From an uncultured Verrucomicrobiota bacterium (GTDB lineage: Bacteria > Verrucomicrobiota > Verrucomicrobiia > Chthoniobacterales > SZAS-18), in NCBI GenBank assembly GCA_937871685.1, contig CALMOL010000082.1, positions 23,930-34,911 of the forward strand: a stretch of DNA of 10,982 nt, written 5' to 3'. A model generated the notes under the pieces. It made no database searches. It saw only the letters and a program-made list of their open reading frames with translations, and was not told where the DNA came from. Position numbers and translations under genes: made by a program. Below, one piece after another: positions 1 through 7,545 of this stretch (the first letter of the stretch is position 1; every line of letters begins with the position of its first letter).

Positions 1-1
1 G

Positions 2-3000
2 GTCCTCGCGCAGACGGTCGCGCGGCACTTATGGACGGCGGGCTGCGCGCCGGACGTGGTGCACCGCGAGGAGGGCTTGCTCTTGCGTCGGCTGGCGCTC
101 GACGCCGTGGTGGTTCCGCCCGTTGTGCCCGAGATCTTTGCCGAGGCTTGGGAGGATCGTCGCCGCGATTGGTTCCCGGCGGAGCGCGTCGCGATGTTGG
201 GTCGGTTGCGCGCGGTCGTTGCCCAGATCGAGCACTCTCCGGTCGCGGGACGACTCCTTGGCTTGCTTGAAGAGGCGGCTGACGCCGTGCCATCGAGGCC
301 AACCGTCCCAGTCGTCTTGGCAGGACTGAGGGAAGTCGCGCGAAACCCAGCGGCGGTGACGGAGGAGCCTTCCCCTCCGCAGGCCGAGACGCCCACCGAC
401 GAAACGACCGAAGATGCACCTGCGGAGACGGAGCCCAGGTCCGCGGAGGAGTCATCGGCCGTGGGGGCGACCCCAAAGGCGGGAGAAACGACTTCGCCAA
501 TTCGGGAGAACTCCGCCGAAGGTGGCGAGTCATTGGTTTCCAATACGAAGGCCGAGGCGTCGAAAGATGCCCCGCCCGGCGTCGAGCCAGCGCCCAAGTC
601 TGATCTTCCAGCGGCCGAAGTAACCAAACCCGCCCCAGCGGAAACCTTTTCGCCAGAAAAGGTGGCGGCCCCGCCAAAGGACGAGGTGGATTTGTTCCTG
701 GCGTCCGCGGCCAAGCCGCCGACCGAGGCGCGGCGCTCGCCGCCAGCTCGTTTTATCCTGCGACGTTCGGGTCCGCCGCCGGGGGCATTGTTGTCGTTCT
801 CGCCGGCCATGTTCGCCCCCCCGATGACGCGTTTGGTGGACCTGCCGCCGCGCCCGTTGCCCCGGCCGGCACCCATGGAGAAGCTGGCTGACGTTCCGGC
901 GGCGTCCGCACCCGAGGCGGCATCAACCTCTGCCCAGGACGAGGCCCTGGAGGAGCCGGCCGCGACCGGGCTCTCTCCCTCGCCGCCAGAAGTCGCCGAG
1001 ACGATTGCGCCGGAGCAGTTTTCCGCGCCCGAACTGCCGGCGTCCGAGCCGAGTTTGTCCGATGCTCCCGCGAGCCTGGTCGAGGGCGGGGAAAAGCCGC
1101 GCAAGCGCACCGTCAACTGGCCGCCAAGCTTCGCCGACACGCCGCCTCCCCTCGTGCGGCCCGAGATGAGCCCGGAGGCGACGCCCGCCGAGACGGCGCG
1201 CGAGACCGTCCTGCTTCCGAGCGCCAGCGTGGCAGAGCTGCCGCCCGCGGTGCCCGCCGCACCGGCCGAGCCGCCGCCGGCCACGGAGGGGGCAAAGCTT
1301 GCGGAGGCACTTTCAACGCCGCCCGCCCCGGCGTGGCCAACCTTTGCGCCGCCGGTCTTCCCGCCGCGTTTCGTGCTCACGGAGCATGTTCTTGCCGCGT
1401 CGTCGCTGGACTGGCGGGCGCGGGCGCGCGCCCTGGCTGGCCGGCTGCTGGAGAATGGCCACGAGGCCGCGGTGCAGCGCGCGGCGCGCTGGCGCGGGAT
1501 GGAGGCCGGTGCGCTGGGCGACAAGCTCGCGGCGCTCAACGTCATCTTCGCCGATGGTCTCGCGCCGGCCGAATGGAGCGGCCACCTCGACCCCGAGGCC
1601 GCGGAGGGATGGGTGACGTGGCTCGATTCCCAGCCACTCGAGTTGTGGCGCGCGGCGGAAGATTGGCTCGTGGCGCTGGGCACCGATGCGGCGGCCCCGA
1701 GCCTCGGCTTTACCGGGCGGTTGCGGCTGCTTGACTACCTCGGGCTGCTGCGCGAGTTCCACCGCCAAGCCGCGATGGTGCGGGAGGTGGCGCTGGCGCT
1801 TGCGGCTACCGGCGAGCCGGACGCGCTGCGCACGGCCGGCGTGCTGATGGCTTCGCTGGGCCGCGGGTCGGGTCCGGCCGCGACTTGGCGGCTCCACCGG
1901 CTGGCGCTGGAACAATTTGACGCGCCGCCGGATGCCGCGGCGCTTTCCGCGCGCGCGGGGCTCACGCCGGACCAGACGCGCTGCTTGTTTGCCTGGCTGG
2001 AATCGCTGGAGTTGGCTGGGGACACCTTTGCGCAGGGAGCGCGCCTGCGGGTGTGGCTCGACGGCGAGAAGGCTGCGTCCGACCTGCCCGCGGCGGACGA
2101 CCGCGAGGCGCTCTTTCTCTTCGCCGCGCTCGCCTCAGCCTGTGCTGGGTCCAAGCCGACCCTCGCCGCGCAACTACGCCTGTGGGCCGCAGGCACGCTG
2201 CCGGAAATGGACAGCGAGGCCGGCCGCGCAACGTGGGCGGAGATTTTTGCCCGCCTGCCGGTGCGCCTGCCACCGGAGGGGCTGCCGGCCGTGCGCGCGG
2301 AGTGGGAGGCAATGCGTCGTGTCCTGGAGTCCTCCGACCGCTTGCGCGAGATGTCCGCGGGCCTCGCTTCCTTCGAGGCTAACTTGCGTGACGCCCTCGG
2401 CGACGCGCTGGACGGCGACGCGCACGCGCTGGCGCGCCGCCAGCTCCCGGCCTCGCTGTTACTCATTGCGCGAGAGACGGCCGCGCCCCTCGCGCCCCCG
2501 GAGTCAGGTCGGGTGCCGACGCCACTTCGTTTCACCGAGGACGAGGCGTGGCGTGCCCTCACGCGCATCCCGCCGGCCGCGGATCGCGCGCTGGTGGAAA
2601 TGCTGCGCGGCGGCGCGGCGGAATCACCGGAGGCGGCGCTGTGGGTGCTCTTTCGCCGGCTGGCGTCCGAGCGCGTGGCGCTTGAGACGGCCTTCGGGGA
2701 GGTCACTTCGTTCCGCACGCCGCGCGTGGCGGATCTCCCGCTGACCACGGCGGCGCTGGCGCGGCAATGGCTCGCCGCGCCATCGCCGGCCGGCGAGCTG
2801 GCCGCGCAGGCGGCGCGGCGGGAATGCCTGGCCACTTGGCTGCATCCCGGTGGCAGTGCCAAGTCCGCGGCTGCCCCGCTGCCGGCCGGGAGCGCTCCGC
2901 TGGATGAGCTGGCCCACCGGCACCAGCAGCTTTTCACCCGTCTGGCGGGATCGTTGAAGCTGCCAACGCCGATGCGCGAGCGCTTTCAGGCCCTGGTGCG

Positions 3001-3301
3001 CCGCCTGCCGGCGCTCACGGCCGCGGCTCGTTTGCGAGCGGCTTTCCCGAACGCGGCGGCCTCGGCGGCAGCGGCGCTCGCCACGGTGGTGTCGGACGCG
3101 CTGGAGGAGAATCGCCGCTGCCAGCTTAGCCCGGAGGATGCCATGCGTCTGGACGAAGCCGTGCGGGACATTCTCTCTCGCGAGGAGACGGCCGCGCTCA
3201 CGAACGCGGTGTCGCCGGGGGTGGGCGCCTTCGGCGAACCGACTGAGCCAGACCCCACGCAGTGGCGCGCGTGGCGGCTCACACAACTCCTGCGGGGGTG
3301 A
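2..3301 (+). CDS. Large protein of unknown function with a long Pro/Ala/Glu-rich linker (5' partial)
   Basis: The frame is open from base 2 through the left edge to the TGA at 3299-3301, so the true start lies outside the window. The first internal candidate (GTG at 56) is not needed, because sensible coding sequence precedes it. At least 1099 residues are present. Counting from the GTG at 56, residues 1-95 look helical and globular. Residues about 97-435 are low-complexity and rich in Pro, Ala, Glu and Ser/Thr. Within that linker are hydrophobic islands around residues 211-270 (FILRRSGPPPGALLSF) and just after 430 (PPRFVLTEHVLAASSLDW). Residues about 440-1081 are Ala/Leu/Arg-rich and predicted helical, with many Trp residues. 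I see no signal peptide, membrane segment, Walker motif or recognisable catalytic motif. Coding is supported by length and by strong third-position GC bias. I do not recognise the family. The linker suggests a scaffold or tethering protein, but that is speculation. It converges with the ATPase gene at 3361. Confidence 0.85.
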   Translation, partial: VLAQTVARHLWTAGCAPDVVHREEGLLLRRLALDAVVVPPVVPEIFAEAWEDRRRDWFPAERVAMLGRLRAVVAQIEHSPVAGRLLGLLEEAADAVPSRPTVPVVLAGLREVARNPAAVTEEPSPPQAETPTDETTEDAPAETEPRSAEESSAVGATPKAGETTSPIRENSAEGGESLVSNTKAEASKDAPPGVEPAPKSDLPAAEVTKPAPAETFSPEKVAAPPKDEVDLFLASAAKPPTEARRSPPARFILRRSGPPPGALLSFSPAMFAPPMTRLVDLPPRPLPRPAPMEKLADVPAASAPEAASTSAQDEALEEPAATGLSPSPPEVAETIAPEQFSAPELPASEPSLSDAPASLVEGGEKPRKRTVNWPPSFADTPPPLVRPEMSPEATPAETARETVLLPSASVAELPPAVPAAPAEPPPATEGAKLAEALSTPPAPAWPTFAPPVFPPRFVLTEHVLAASSLDWRARARALAGRLLENGHEAAVQRAARWRGMEAGALGDKLAALNVIFADGLAPAEWSGHLDPEAAEGWVTWLDSQPLELWRAAEDWLVALGTDAAAPSLGFTGRLRLLDYLGLLREFHRQAAMVREVALALAATGEPDALRTAGVLMASLGRGSGPAATWRLHRLALEQFDAPPDAAALSARAGLTPDQTRCLFAWLESLELAGDTFAQGARLRVWLDGEKAASDLPAADDREALFLFAALASACAGSKPTLAAQLRLWAAGTLPEMDSEAGRATWAEIFARLPVRLPPEGLPAVRAEWEAMRRVLESSDRLREMSAGLASFEANLRDALGDALDGDAHALARRQLPASLLLIARETAAPLAPPESGRVPTPLRFTEDEAWRALTRIPPAADRALVEMLRGGAAESPEAALWVLFRRLASERVALETAFGEVTSFRTPRVADLPLTTAALARQWLAAPSPAGELAAQAARRECLATWLHPGGSAKSAAAPLPAGSAPLDELAHRHQQLFTRLAGSLKLPTPMRERFQALVRRLPALTAAARLRAAFPNAAASAAAALATVVSDALEENRRCQLSPEDAMRLDEAVRDILSREETAALTNAVSPGVGAFGEPTEPDPTQWRAWRLTQLLRG

Positions 3302-3314
3302 GGCTGGCGGCCGA

Positions 3315-3360
3315 ACGGGACTTATGCGTCGTATAGGTCATGGATGACCTATGGGCCCGT
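3315..3360. repeat. Palindrome within 9-mer words in the convergent gap
   Basis: Between the stop at 3301 and the opposing stop at 3361-3363 lies ATAGGTCAT (3333-3341), then GG, then its exact reverse complement ATGACCTAT (3344-3352). An outer pair, ACGGG (3315-3319) and CCCGT (3356-3360), extends the symmetry. The same stretch also reads as 9-bp words resembling GGWCNTATR: GGACTTATG (3318-3326), CGTCGTATA (3327-3335), a degenerate copy, then TGACCTATG (3345-3353). It could fold as a bidirectional terminator for the two convergent genes, but no T-run follows on either strand, so rho-independent termination is doubtful. Confidence 0.7.
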
Positions 3361-4086
<726 letters not shown>

Positions 4087-4487
4087 GGAGATCGGCGGTC
4101 CCCACCAAGGCACAGAGGCGGCCGGAAATCATCCCTGGGCCGCGCTCTGGTGTGTCTTTTGGGCAGCACGTGCCTTCGGAGCGATCGCTTGAGGTGGCTG
4201 GATGGAAGCGCGGGCCGACTTGGCCGACAAGGTGAGGCAAACCGGCGGCAAGTCCGGCCGAGAGGTCTTCCAGTCACGGCATTTCGTCGTCAAGTTGAGG
4301 CGTGTCGTCGTCAAGTCGGCTCAACCCGTTGGTAAGTTGGGACGTTTCGTTGGCAAGTTGAGGCGTGTCGTCGCCGAGTTGGGTCAACTCGTCGGCAAGT
4401 TCTGCCGCGTCGGAAACGTGGAACACAATGACAACATGGGTTTACAGAAGGAATAGCCGTGGAACACGGATTTCTCCCGGGTCGCCC
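4087..4487. other. Intra-operon gap between permease and ATPase genes
   Basis: This 401-bp stretch separates two genes whose products should form one complex. More than half of it is the 21-bp tandem array listed separately. The rest (4087-4210 and 4421-4487) shows no convincing gene, no terminator with a T-run, and no clear promoter. A 10-bp palindrome AGCGATCGCT sits at 4180-4189. Short frames on both strands stay open across the array because its period is a multiple of three. Confidence 0.7.
4211..4420. repeat. Ten-unit tandem array of degenerate 21-bp repeats
   Basis: Consecutive 21-bp units start at 4211, 4232, 4253, 4274, 4295, 4316, 4337, 4358, 4379 and 4400, with no base gained or lost across 210 bp. 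The central five (4295-4399) are best conserved. Most units begin TTGRG or a variant and end in CAAG, with a TTCGTCGGC-like or GTCGTCG-like core. The first three and the last are diverged. Read on the + strand, each unit gives a basic heptad such as LGRFVGK or LRRVVVK. Read on the - strand, it gives heptads such as LANETSQ and LGDDTPQ. The period is two DNA helical turns and also seven codons, so spacing alone cannot say whether selection acts on DNA, RNA or peptide. A possible eleventh, out-of-register copy begins near 4189. Confidence 0.85.
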
Positions 4488-5777
4488 CTATTGACCGGAA
4501 CCGCGCAGGGTATCCACGGGCGCCAGATGAGCAGCGCGGCGGGCGGGGAGCCAGGAGGCACCGAGCACGGCCACAAAGGCGATCACGGCGGCGGCGGCGT
4601 AGTGCGCCCAATTCCAGGAGACGACGAAACGCTCGGTGTAGAAGAAGCCGGTGACCTTCACCGGGATCAGCGAGACGAGATAGGTGAAAAGCGCCCCGCA
4701 CGCTGCGCCGCCGAGCGAGCCGAGGGCGGCCACCACGAAGCCCTGGCCGAGGAAGACCAGCGAGATGTCGCCCCGCCGGTAGCCCATGGATCGCAGGATG
4801 GCGATCTCACGCACCTTCTCCATCACGGCCATGGTGAGCGTGTTGAAGATGAGGAAGCCGGCCAGCAGGATGATGAGGCTCACCGTGATGCCGGCCGAGA
4901 GGCGCAGCGTGGAGAAGATCTGGAGATTACCCCGCTCGCGCTCCTGCCACGCGCGCGCGCGGTGGCCGAAGAGTCGCTCGAAGTGCGCCGACAACGCCGG
5001 GGCGCGGTCCGGGTCGCGCAGGGCCACGATGATCTGGGTGACGAGCGCTGGCTTCTTGAGCAGCGCCTGGGCGACGCGCAGGTCCACGTAAGCGCGGCGC
5101 TCGTCGATGATATTGTTCCCGGAGCGGAAGACGGCGCTCACGGTGAAGGTGCGCGGGCGCGGGTCGGCGCCGGTGAGCTGCACGGTGTCGCCCACACCCA
5201 GCTGAAGCTTGTCGGCGAGCAGCGAACCGAGGATCACGCCGGATGGATTGATGCGGAAATCTTCCAGCGAGCCGCCGATGACTTGCTGGCGCAAAGCGGT
5301 GGCCGCGAGCTGCATGTCCAGCTCGATGCCCTGTAGATTCGCGATCTCGGCGGTGAAGTTTGAGCGGATCGAGGCATTGCCATGGACCACGGGGGCGCAG
5401 GCCAGCACGTTGGAGAACTGGCGCGCCACGCGCATGATCTCGGCGGCGTTGGTGATGCCCTCGTAATACTTGCGCTTGGCCTGCGAGGCGGAGCCGCGGT
5501 TTGCGTCGGGCTTCCGGGCCTGAAAAAGGGACTTGCTATCCTCGGCTCCTTCCAAGTTTTCGCCGAAGCTGGTGTAGCGGCTTTGGTAACGGTCCGAGAT
5601 GATGATCGAGCCGCTGGTGCCGAGGATGGTCTGGATGAAGTAGCGCTCGAAGCCCTGCGTCTGCGCCTGGGTGAGGATGAAGAAGGCCACGCCGAAGACC
5701 ACGCCGGCCAGCGATAGCGCCAGCGAGCGCTTGCGGCTCACCGTGAAGCGCAGGGCGATGTGAAGAGCGGGGAGCAT
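4488..5777 (-). CDS. ABC transporter permease, LolC/E- and FtsX-like
   Basis: A 429-residue permease with the FtsX/LolC/MacB architecture. Numbered from the ATG at 5777, TM1 is at about 19-37, followed by a large periplasmic domain (about 40-295) and three C-terminal TM segments at about 297-319, 340-369 and 390-410. The start of the periplasmic domain, with QGFERYFIQTILG, and the stretch VMEKVREIAILRSMGYRRGD with the following VFLGQG are typical of LolC/E-type proteins. The C-terminus, LPARRAAHLAPVDTLRGSGQ, is the usual family ending. The frame stays open to 5861, but those extra 28 residues are encoded in the inverted heptamer repeat and are Pro/Cys-rich. The ATG at 5777 directly precedes the conserved ALHIALRF segment, so I use it. 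No Shine-Dalgarno precedes it. Only one permease gene is present, so a homodimer is likely (inference). The substrate cannot be told from sequence; lipoproteins, glycolipids and peptides are all possible. Confidence 0.93.
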   Translation of the reverse strand: MLPALHIALRFTVSRKRSLALSLAGVVFGVAFFILTQAQTQGFERYFIQTILGTSGSIIISDRYQSRYTSFGENLEGAEDSKSLFQARKPDANRGSASQAKRKYYEGITNAAEIMRVARQFSNVLACAPVVHGNASIRSNFTAEIANLQGIELDMQLAATALRQQVIGGSLEDFRINPSGVILGSLLADKLQLGVGDTVQLTGADPRPRTFTVSAVFRSGNNIIDERRAYVDLRVAQALLKKPALVTQIIVALRDPDRAPALSAHFERLFGHRARAWQERERGNLQIFSTLRLSAGITVSLIILLAGFLIFNTLTMAVMEKVREIAILRSMGYRRGDISLVFLGQGFVVAALGSLGGAACGALFTYLVSLIPVKVTGFFYTERFVVSWNWAHYAAAAVIAFVAVLGASWLPARRAAHLAPVDTLRGSGQ

Positions 5778-5790
5778 GCTGATCGTAGAA

Positions 5791-5882
5791 GTGACAAGTG
5801 AGAGCTGACAAGTGGGGGGCGCAACGCAGCGGGGGGGGGGCTTGCCTCGGCCACCTCTCACCCCTCACTTTTCACGGCTCAC
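5791..5882. repeat. Inverted pair of GTGANNN heptamer arrays with G-tract spacer
   Basis: The + strand reads GTGACAA, GTGAGAG, CTGACAA, GTGGGGG in 7-bp steps from 5791 to 5818. The - strand reads GTGAGCC, GTGAAAA, GTGAGGG, GTGAGAG, GTGGCCG in 7-bp steps from 5882 to 5848. The arms 5791-5815 and 5851-5875 are therefore inverted copies matching at 20 of 25 positions, separated by 35 bp that include a run of ten G (5831-5840). The element fills the gap between adaptor and permease genes, and its first - strand word contains the adaptor stop codon (5881-5879). In mRNA it could form a long stem between the two cistrons. Confidence 0.85.
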
Positions 5883-7138
5883 TTCTTGCCGTCGGTCTTC
5901 TTGGGCGCGTTCACCGTGATGGGGCGCACGCGCTGGCCGGGGCGGAAGGTTTCCTGGTCGGACACGATGACGTCGTCGCCCTCATTGATTCCCTCGGAGA
6001 TTTCCACCATGTCAAAGCCGCGGTAGCCGACCTTGACGGTGCGCGGCTTCACCACGCCGTCCTCGACGATGAGCACTTGGTCGGTCATCAGGGCGCGCGC
6101 GGGCATCACCAGGGAGTTTTCGCGGCGGGCGATGATGATGTTCATCTCGCCGGTCATGCCGGCGCGAATGTTGTCGGGCGGATTATCGAGGTAGAGCACC
6201 ACGGTGTAGCGCTGGAGCGTCACGTCGTTGGTAGGCAGCACGGCCGAAACCTTCGCGGTGAATTCGCGCTTGGAATACGAATACAAACGCAGGTCGGCCT
6301 TCATGCCGTCCTTGATCTCGCCCACGTCCTCTTCGTTGACTTGGCCCTCGACATAGACGCCCTTGGTGGTCACGGTGAAAAGGAGCGCGTTGTTCTGCAC
6401 GAGGTCGCCATCGGCCGGCGCGACGGCGTTCAGCAAGCCATCCATGGGTGAGCGCAATTGGGTGCGGCGGAGCTGGTCTTGGATGCCGGCGACGTTGGAC
6501 TTGTAGATGTCCACTTGGCGCTGGAATTCCACGGTTTGGGCGTTGACCTCGTCGGAGAGGCGCTTGACCTCCGCGCGCGCGCGCTCTAGCTCGGCGGCGG
6601 GCACGGTGTTCGCCGAGAGGCGCTCCAGACGGCCGAGGCTGTCCTTGGCCGCGCGCAGGGGTTGGGCGGAGGGCGGGCCAAGCTTTTGGCGCTCAAGGGC
6701 AGCGGTCAGCTCGGTCTGGGCGGAGCGCAGGGCGCGCTCGGTAACCTCGTCCACGATGGTGGCGAGCAACTGGTCCCGCTTGATCGCGGAGCCGACCGAG
6801 ACCACGCCGGACTGGATGCCACTTTCGAGTCGCACGAACCCTGTGGCTTGGGAGCGGATCTCGCGCGTCACTTCGGGCTGAATCTTCACCGTTCCATACA
6901 CGGCGGCGGTGGCCGTGCCGCGCTGCACGACGAACACCTCGGCCGGGGCGCGGTTGAGCGACCGCCACACCAACACGCCGGCTACCACGGCGGCAAAGAG
7001 CAAGCTTACGATGACCCAGCGCCATAGATTGGACGAGGACGAGCGGCGCCAAGCGGCCGGTCGCGGCGGCGGCGCGGGCGCGGTGGAGGGGGCAGGCACA
7101 GGTTTCGCCGGCTGGGCCGGCGCGCGAGAAGAAGCCAT
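5879..7138 (-). CDS. HlyD/MacA-type periplasmic adaptor subunit of an ABC exporter
   Basis: A 419-residue membrane-fusion protein expected to sit in the inner membrane and link the permease to an outer-membrane channel. Residues 1-38 are a Pro/Ala-rich cytoplasmic tail. Residues 40-58 (WRWVIVSLLFAAVVAGVLV) form an uncleaved signal anchor. The first half of the lipoyl/barrel-sandwich domain is at about 83-130, with IKRDQLLATIVDE. A helical coiled-coil hairpin spans about 133-225. The second lipoyl half has LRSPMDGLLNAVAPADGDLV (228-247). Then come the beta-barrel (VEGQVNEEDVGEIKDGM) and the membrane-proximal domain, with a Lys-rich end. It is first in the exporter operon, followed by permease and ATPase on the same strand. 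Family assignment is firm, but the partner outer-membrane protein is not in the window. Start choice: ATG at 7138. The only purine-rich candidate, AGGTG, is 16 nt upstream and lies inside a small hairpin. Confidence 0.94.
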   Translation of the reverse strand: MASSRAPAQPAKPVPAPSTAPAPPPRPAAWRRSSSSNLWRWVIVSLLFAAVVAGVLVWRSLNRAPAEVFVVQRGTATAAVYGTVKIQPEVTREIRSQATGFVRLESGIQSGVVSVGSAIKRDQLLATIVDEVTERALRSAQTELTAALERQKLGPPSAQPLRAAKDSLGRLERLSANTVPAAELERARAEVKRLSDEVNAQTVEFQRQVDIYKSNVAGIQDQLRRTQLRSPMDGLLNAVAPADGDLVQNNALLFTVTTKGVYVEGQVNEEDVGEIKDGMKADLRLYSYSKREFTAKVSAVLPTNDVTLQRYTVVLYLDNPPDNIRAGMTGEMNIIIARRENSLVMPARALMTDQVLIVEDGVVKPRTVKVGYRGFDMVEISEGINEGDDVIVSDQETFRPGQRVRPITVNAPKKTDGKK

Positions 7139-7143
7139 TGGGC

Positions 7144-7162
7144 GGTGCCGTTAGCACCTTTT
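7144..7162. other. Small hairpin in the adaptor leader
   Basis: GGTGC (7144-7148) and GCACC (7154-7158) pair across the 5-nt loop CGTTA, followed by TTTT on the + strand. In the adaptor mRNA (- strand) the hairpin ends 5 nt before the start codon and encloses AGGTG, the only Shine-Dalgarno-like bases nearby. With five pairs it is weak and may be chance. Confidence 0.3.
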
Positions 7163-7270
7163 GAAAGAGGCGACAACGCGCGCGGGGGTCATGGGGCAGC
7201 GCAAGAAGTGGAAAGCAATCAGTGAACTTGCGGCGAAAATCGGTTCCCCCGCCGAGATCGAAGAGGCAAC

Positions 7271-7338
7271 CACGCAGGCATGAAGCGGGAAGCAGAGAAG
7301 GACTTTTCTCGGACCTTCGTGCGCTTCGTGCCTGCGTG
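7271..7338. repeat. Inverted repeat of CACGAAG-type words
   Basis: The arms 7271-7287 (CACGCAGGCATGAAGCG) and 7322-7338 (CGCTTCGTGCCTGCGTG) are reverse complements at 16 of 17 positions, separated by 34 bp. Read on the - strand, the right half is a chain of near-9-mer words: CACGCAGG, CACGAAGCG, CACGAAGGT. From memory, similar CACGAAGG word chains are widespread between genes in Verrucomicrobiota and Planctomycetota. That recollection was not checked here. Confidence 0.75.
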
Positions 7339-7545
7339 ATGAGCTTGCATGCTTGGCGTGAAACGAAATGCCTCTTCCACGGGAAACGCTTCGGACCCGG
7401 CAACCGTGGAGCGACCGGCAGGCCAGCTTCAACAGGGTAAATCGGACTTTGCACCGAGCGTTTGAGACTTTCGGCGGAGATCTATTCTCTTGAATTGACT
7501 GGCCAACGACCTTCGACCCGACGGCTTCTTGGCATGTCCGTGTTT

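Larger units (their letters stand above)
7139..7545. other. Gap between adaptor and glycosyltransferase genes
   Basis: These 407 bp separate two - strand genes and should hold the exporter promoter, if the operon starts here. The stretch has lower GC and more mixed composition than the coding DNA. The only clear structures are the inverted repeat at 7271-7338 and the small hairpin at 7144-7158. An AT-richer patch near 7478-7500 could hold a - strand promoter, but no -35/-10 pair is good enough to call. Short open frames here (for example + strand 7222-7440) run through the repeat and look non-coding. Confidence 0.6.

Noticed and set aside
1735..2937. Long open frame (400 codons) antisense to the large + strand protein
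   Set aside because: Its composition is Ser/Arg/Ala-rich with no motif. It mirrors the third-position GC bias of the sense gene, as do the smaller antisense frames at 1313-1915 and 2624-3286.
4180..4189. AGCGATCGCT, which contains the cyanobacterial HIP1 octamer GCGATCGC
   Set aside because: It is the only copy I noticed, and one palindrome in high-GC DNA is expected by chance; the gene content does not suggest a cyanobacterium.
4211..4420. CRISPR array
   Set aside because: The 21-bp units are directly adjacent with no unique spacers, and no cas gene is in the window.
4202..4456. A + strand frame of 84 codons made of basic heptads across the 21-bp array
   Set aside because: It stays open because the repeat period is a multiple of three. 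It lies opposite to the operon and has no ribosome site, so I do not call it a gene, though it is noted with the array.
4365..5336. A + strand open frame of 323 codons across the permease gene
   Set aside because: Antisense to a clearly identified FtsX/LolC-type permease; the translation is rich in Gly, His, Glu and Asp and shows no domain.
5778..5861. N-terminal extension of the permease to the frame limit at 5861
   Set aside because: The extra 28 residues are translated heptamer repeat, unlike any permease N-terminus; the ATG at 5777 fits the family.
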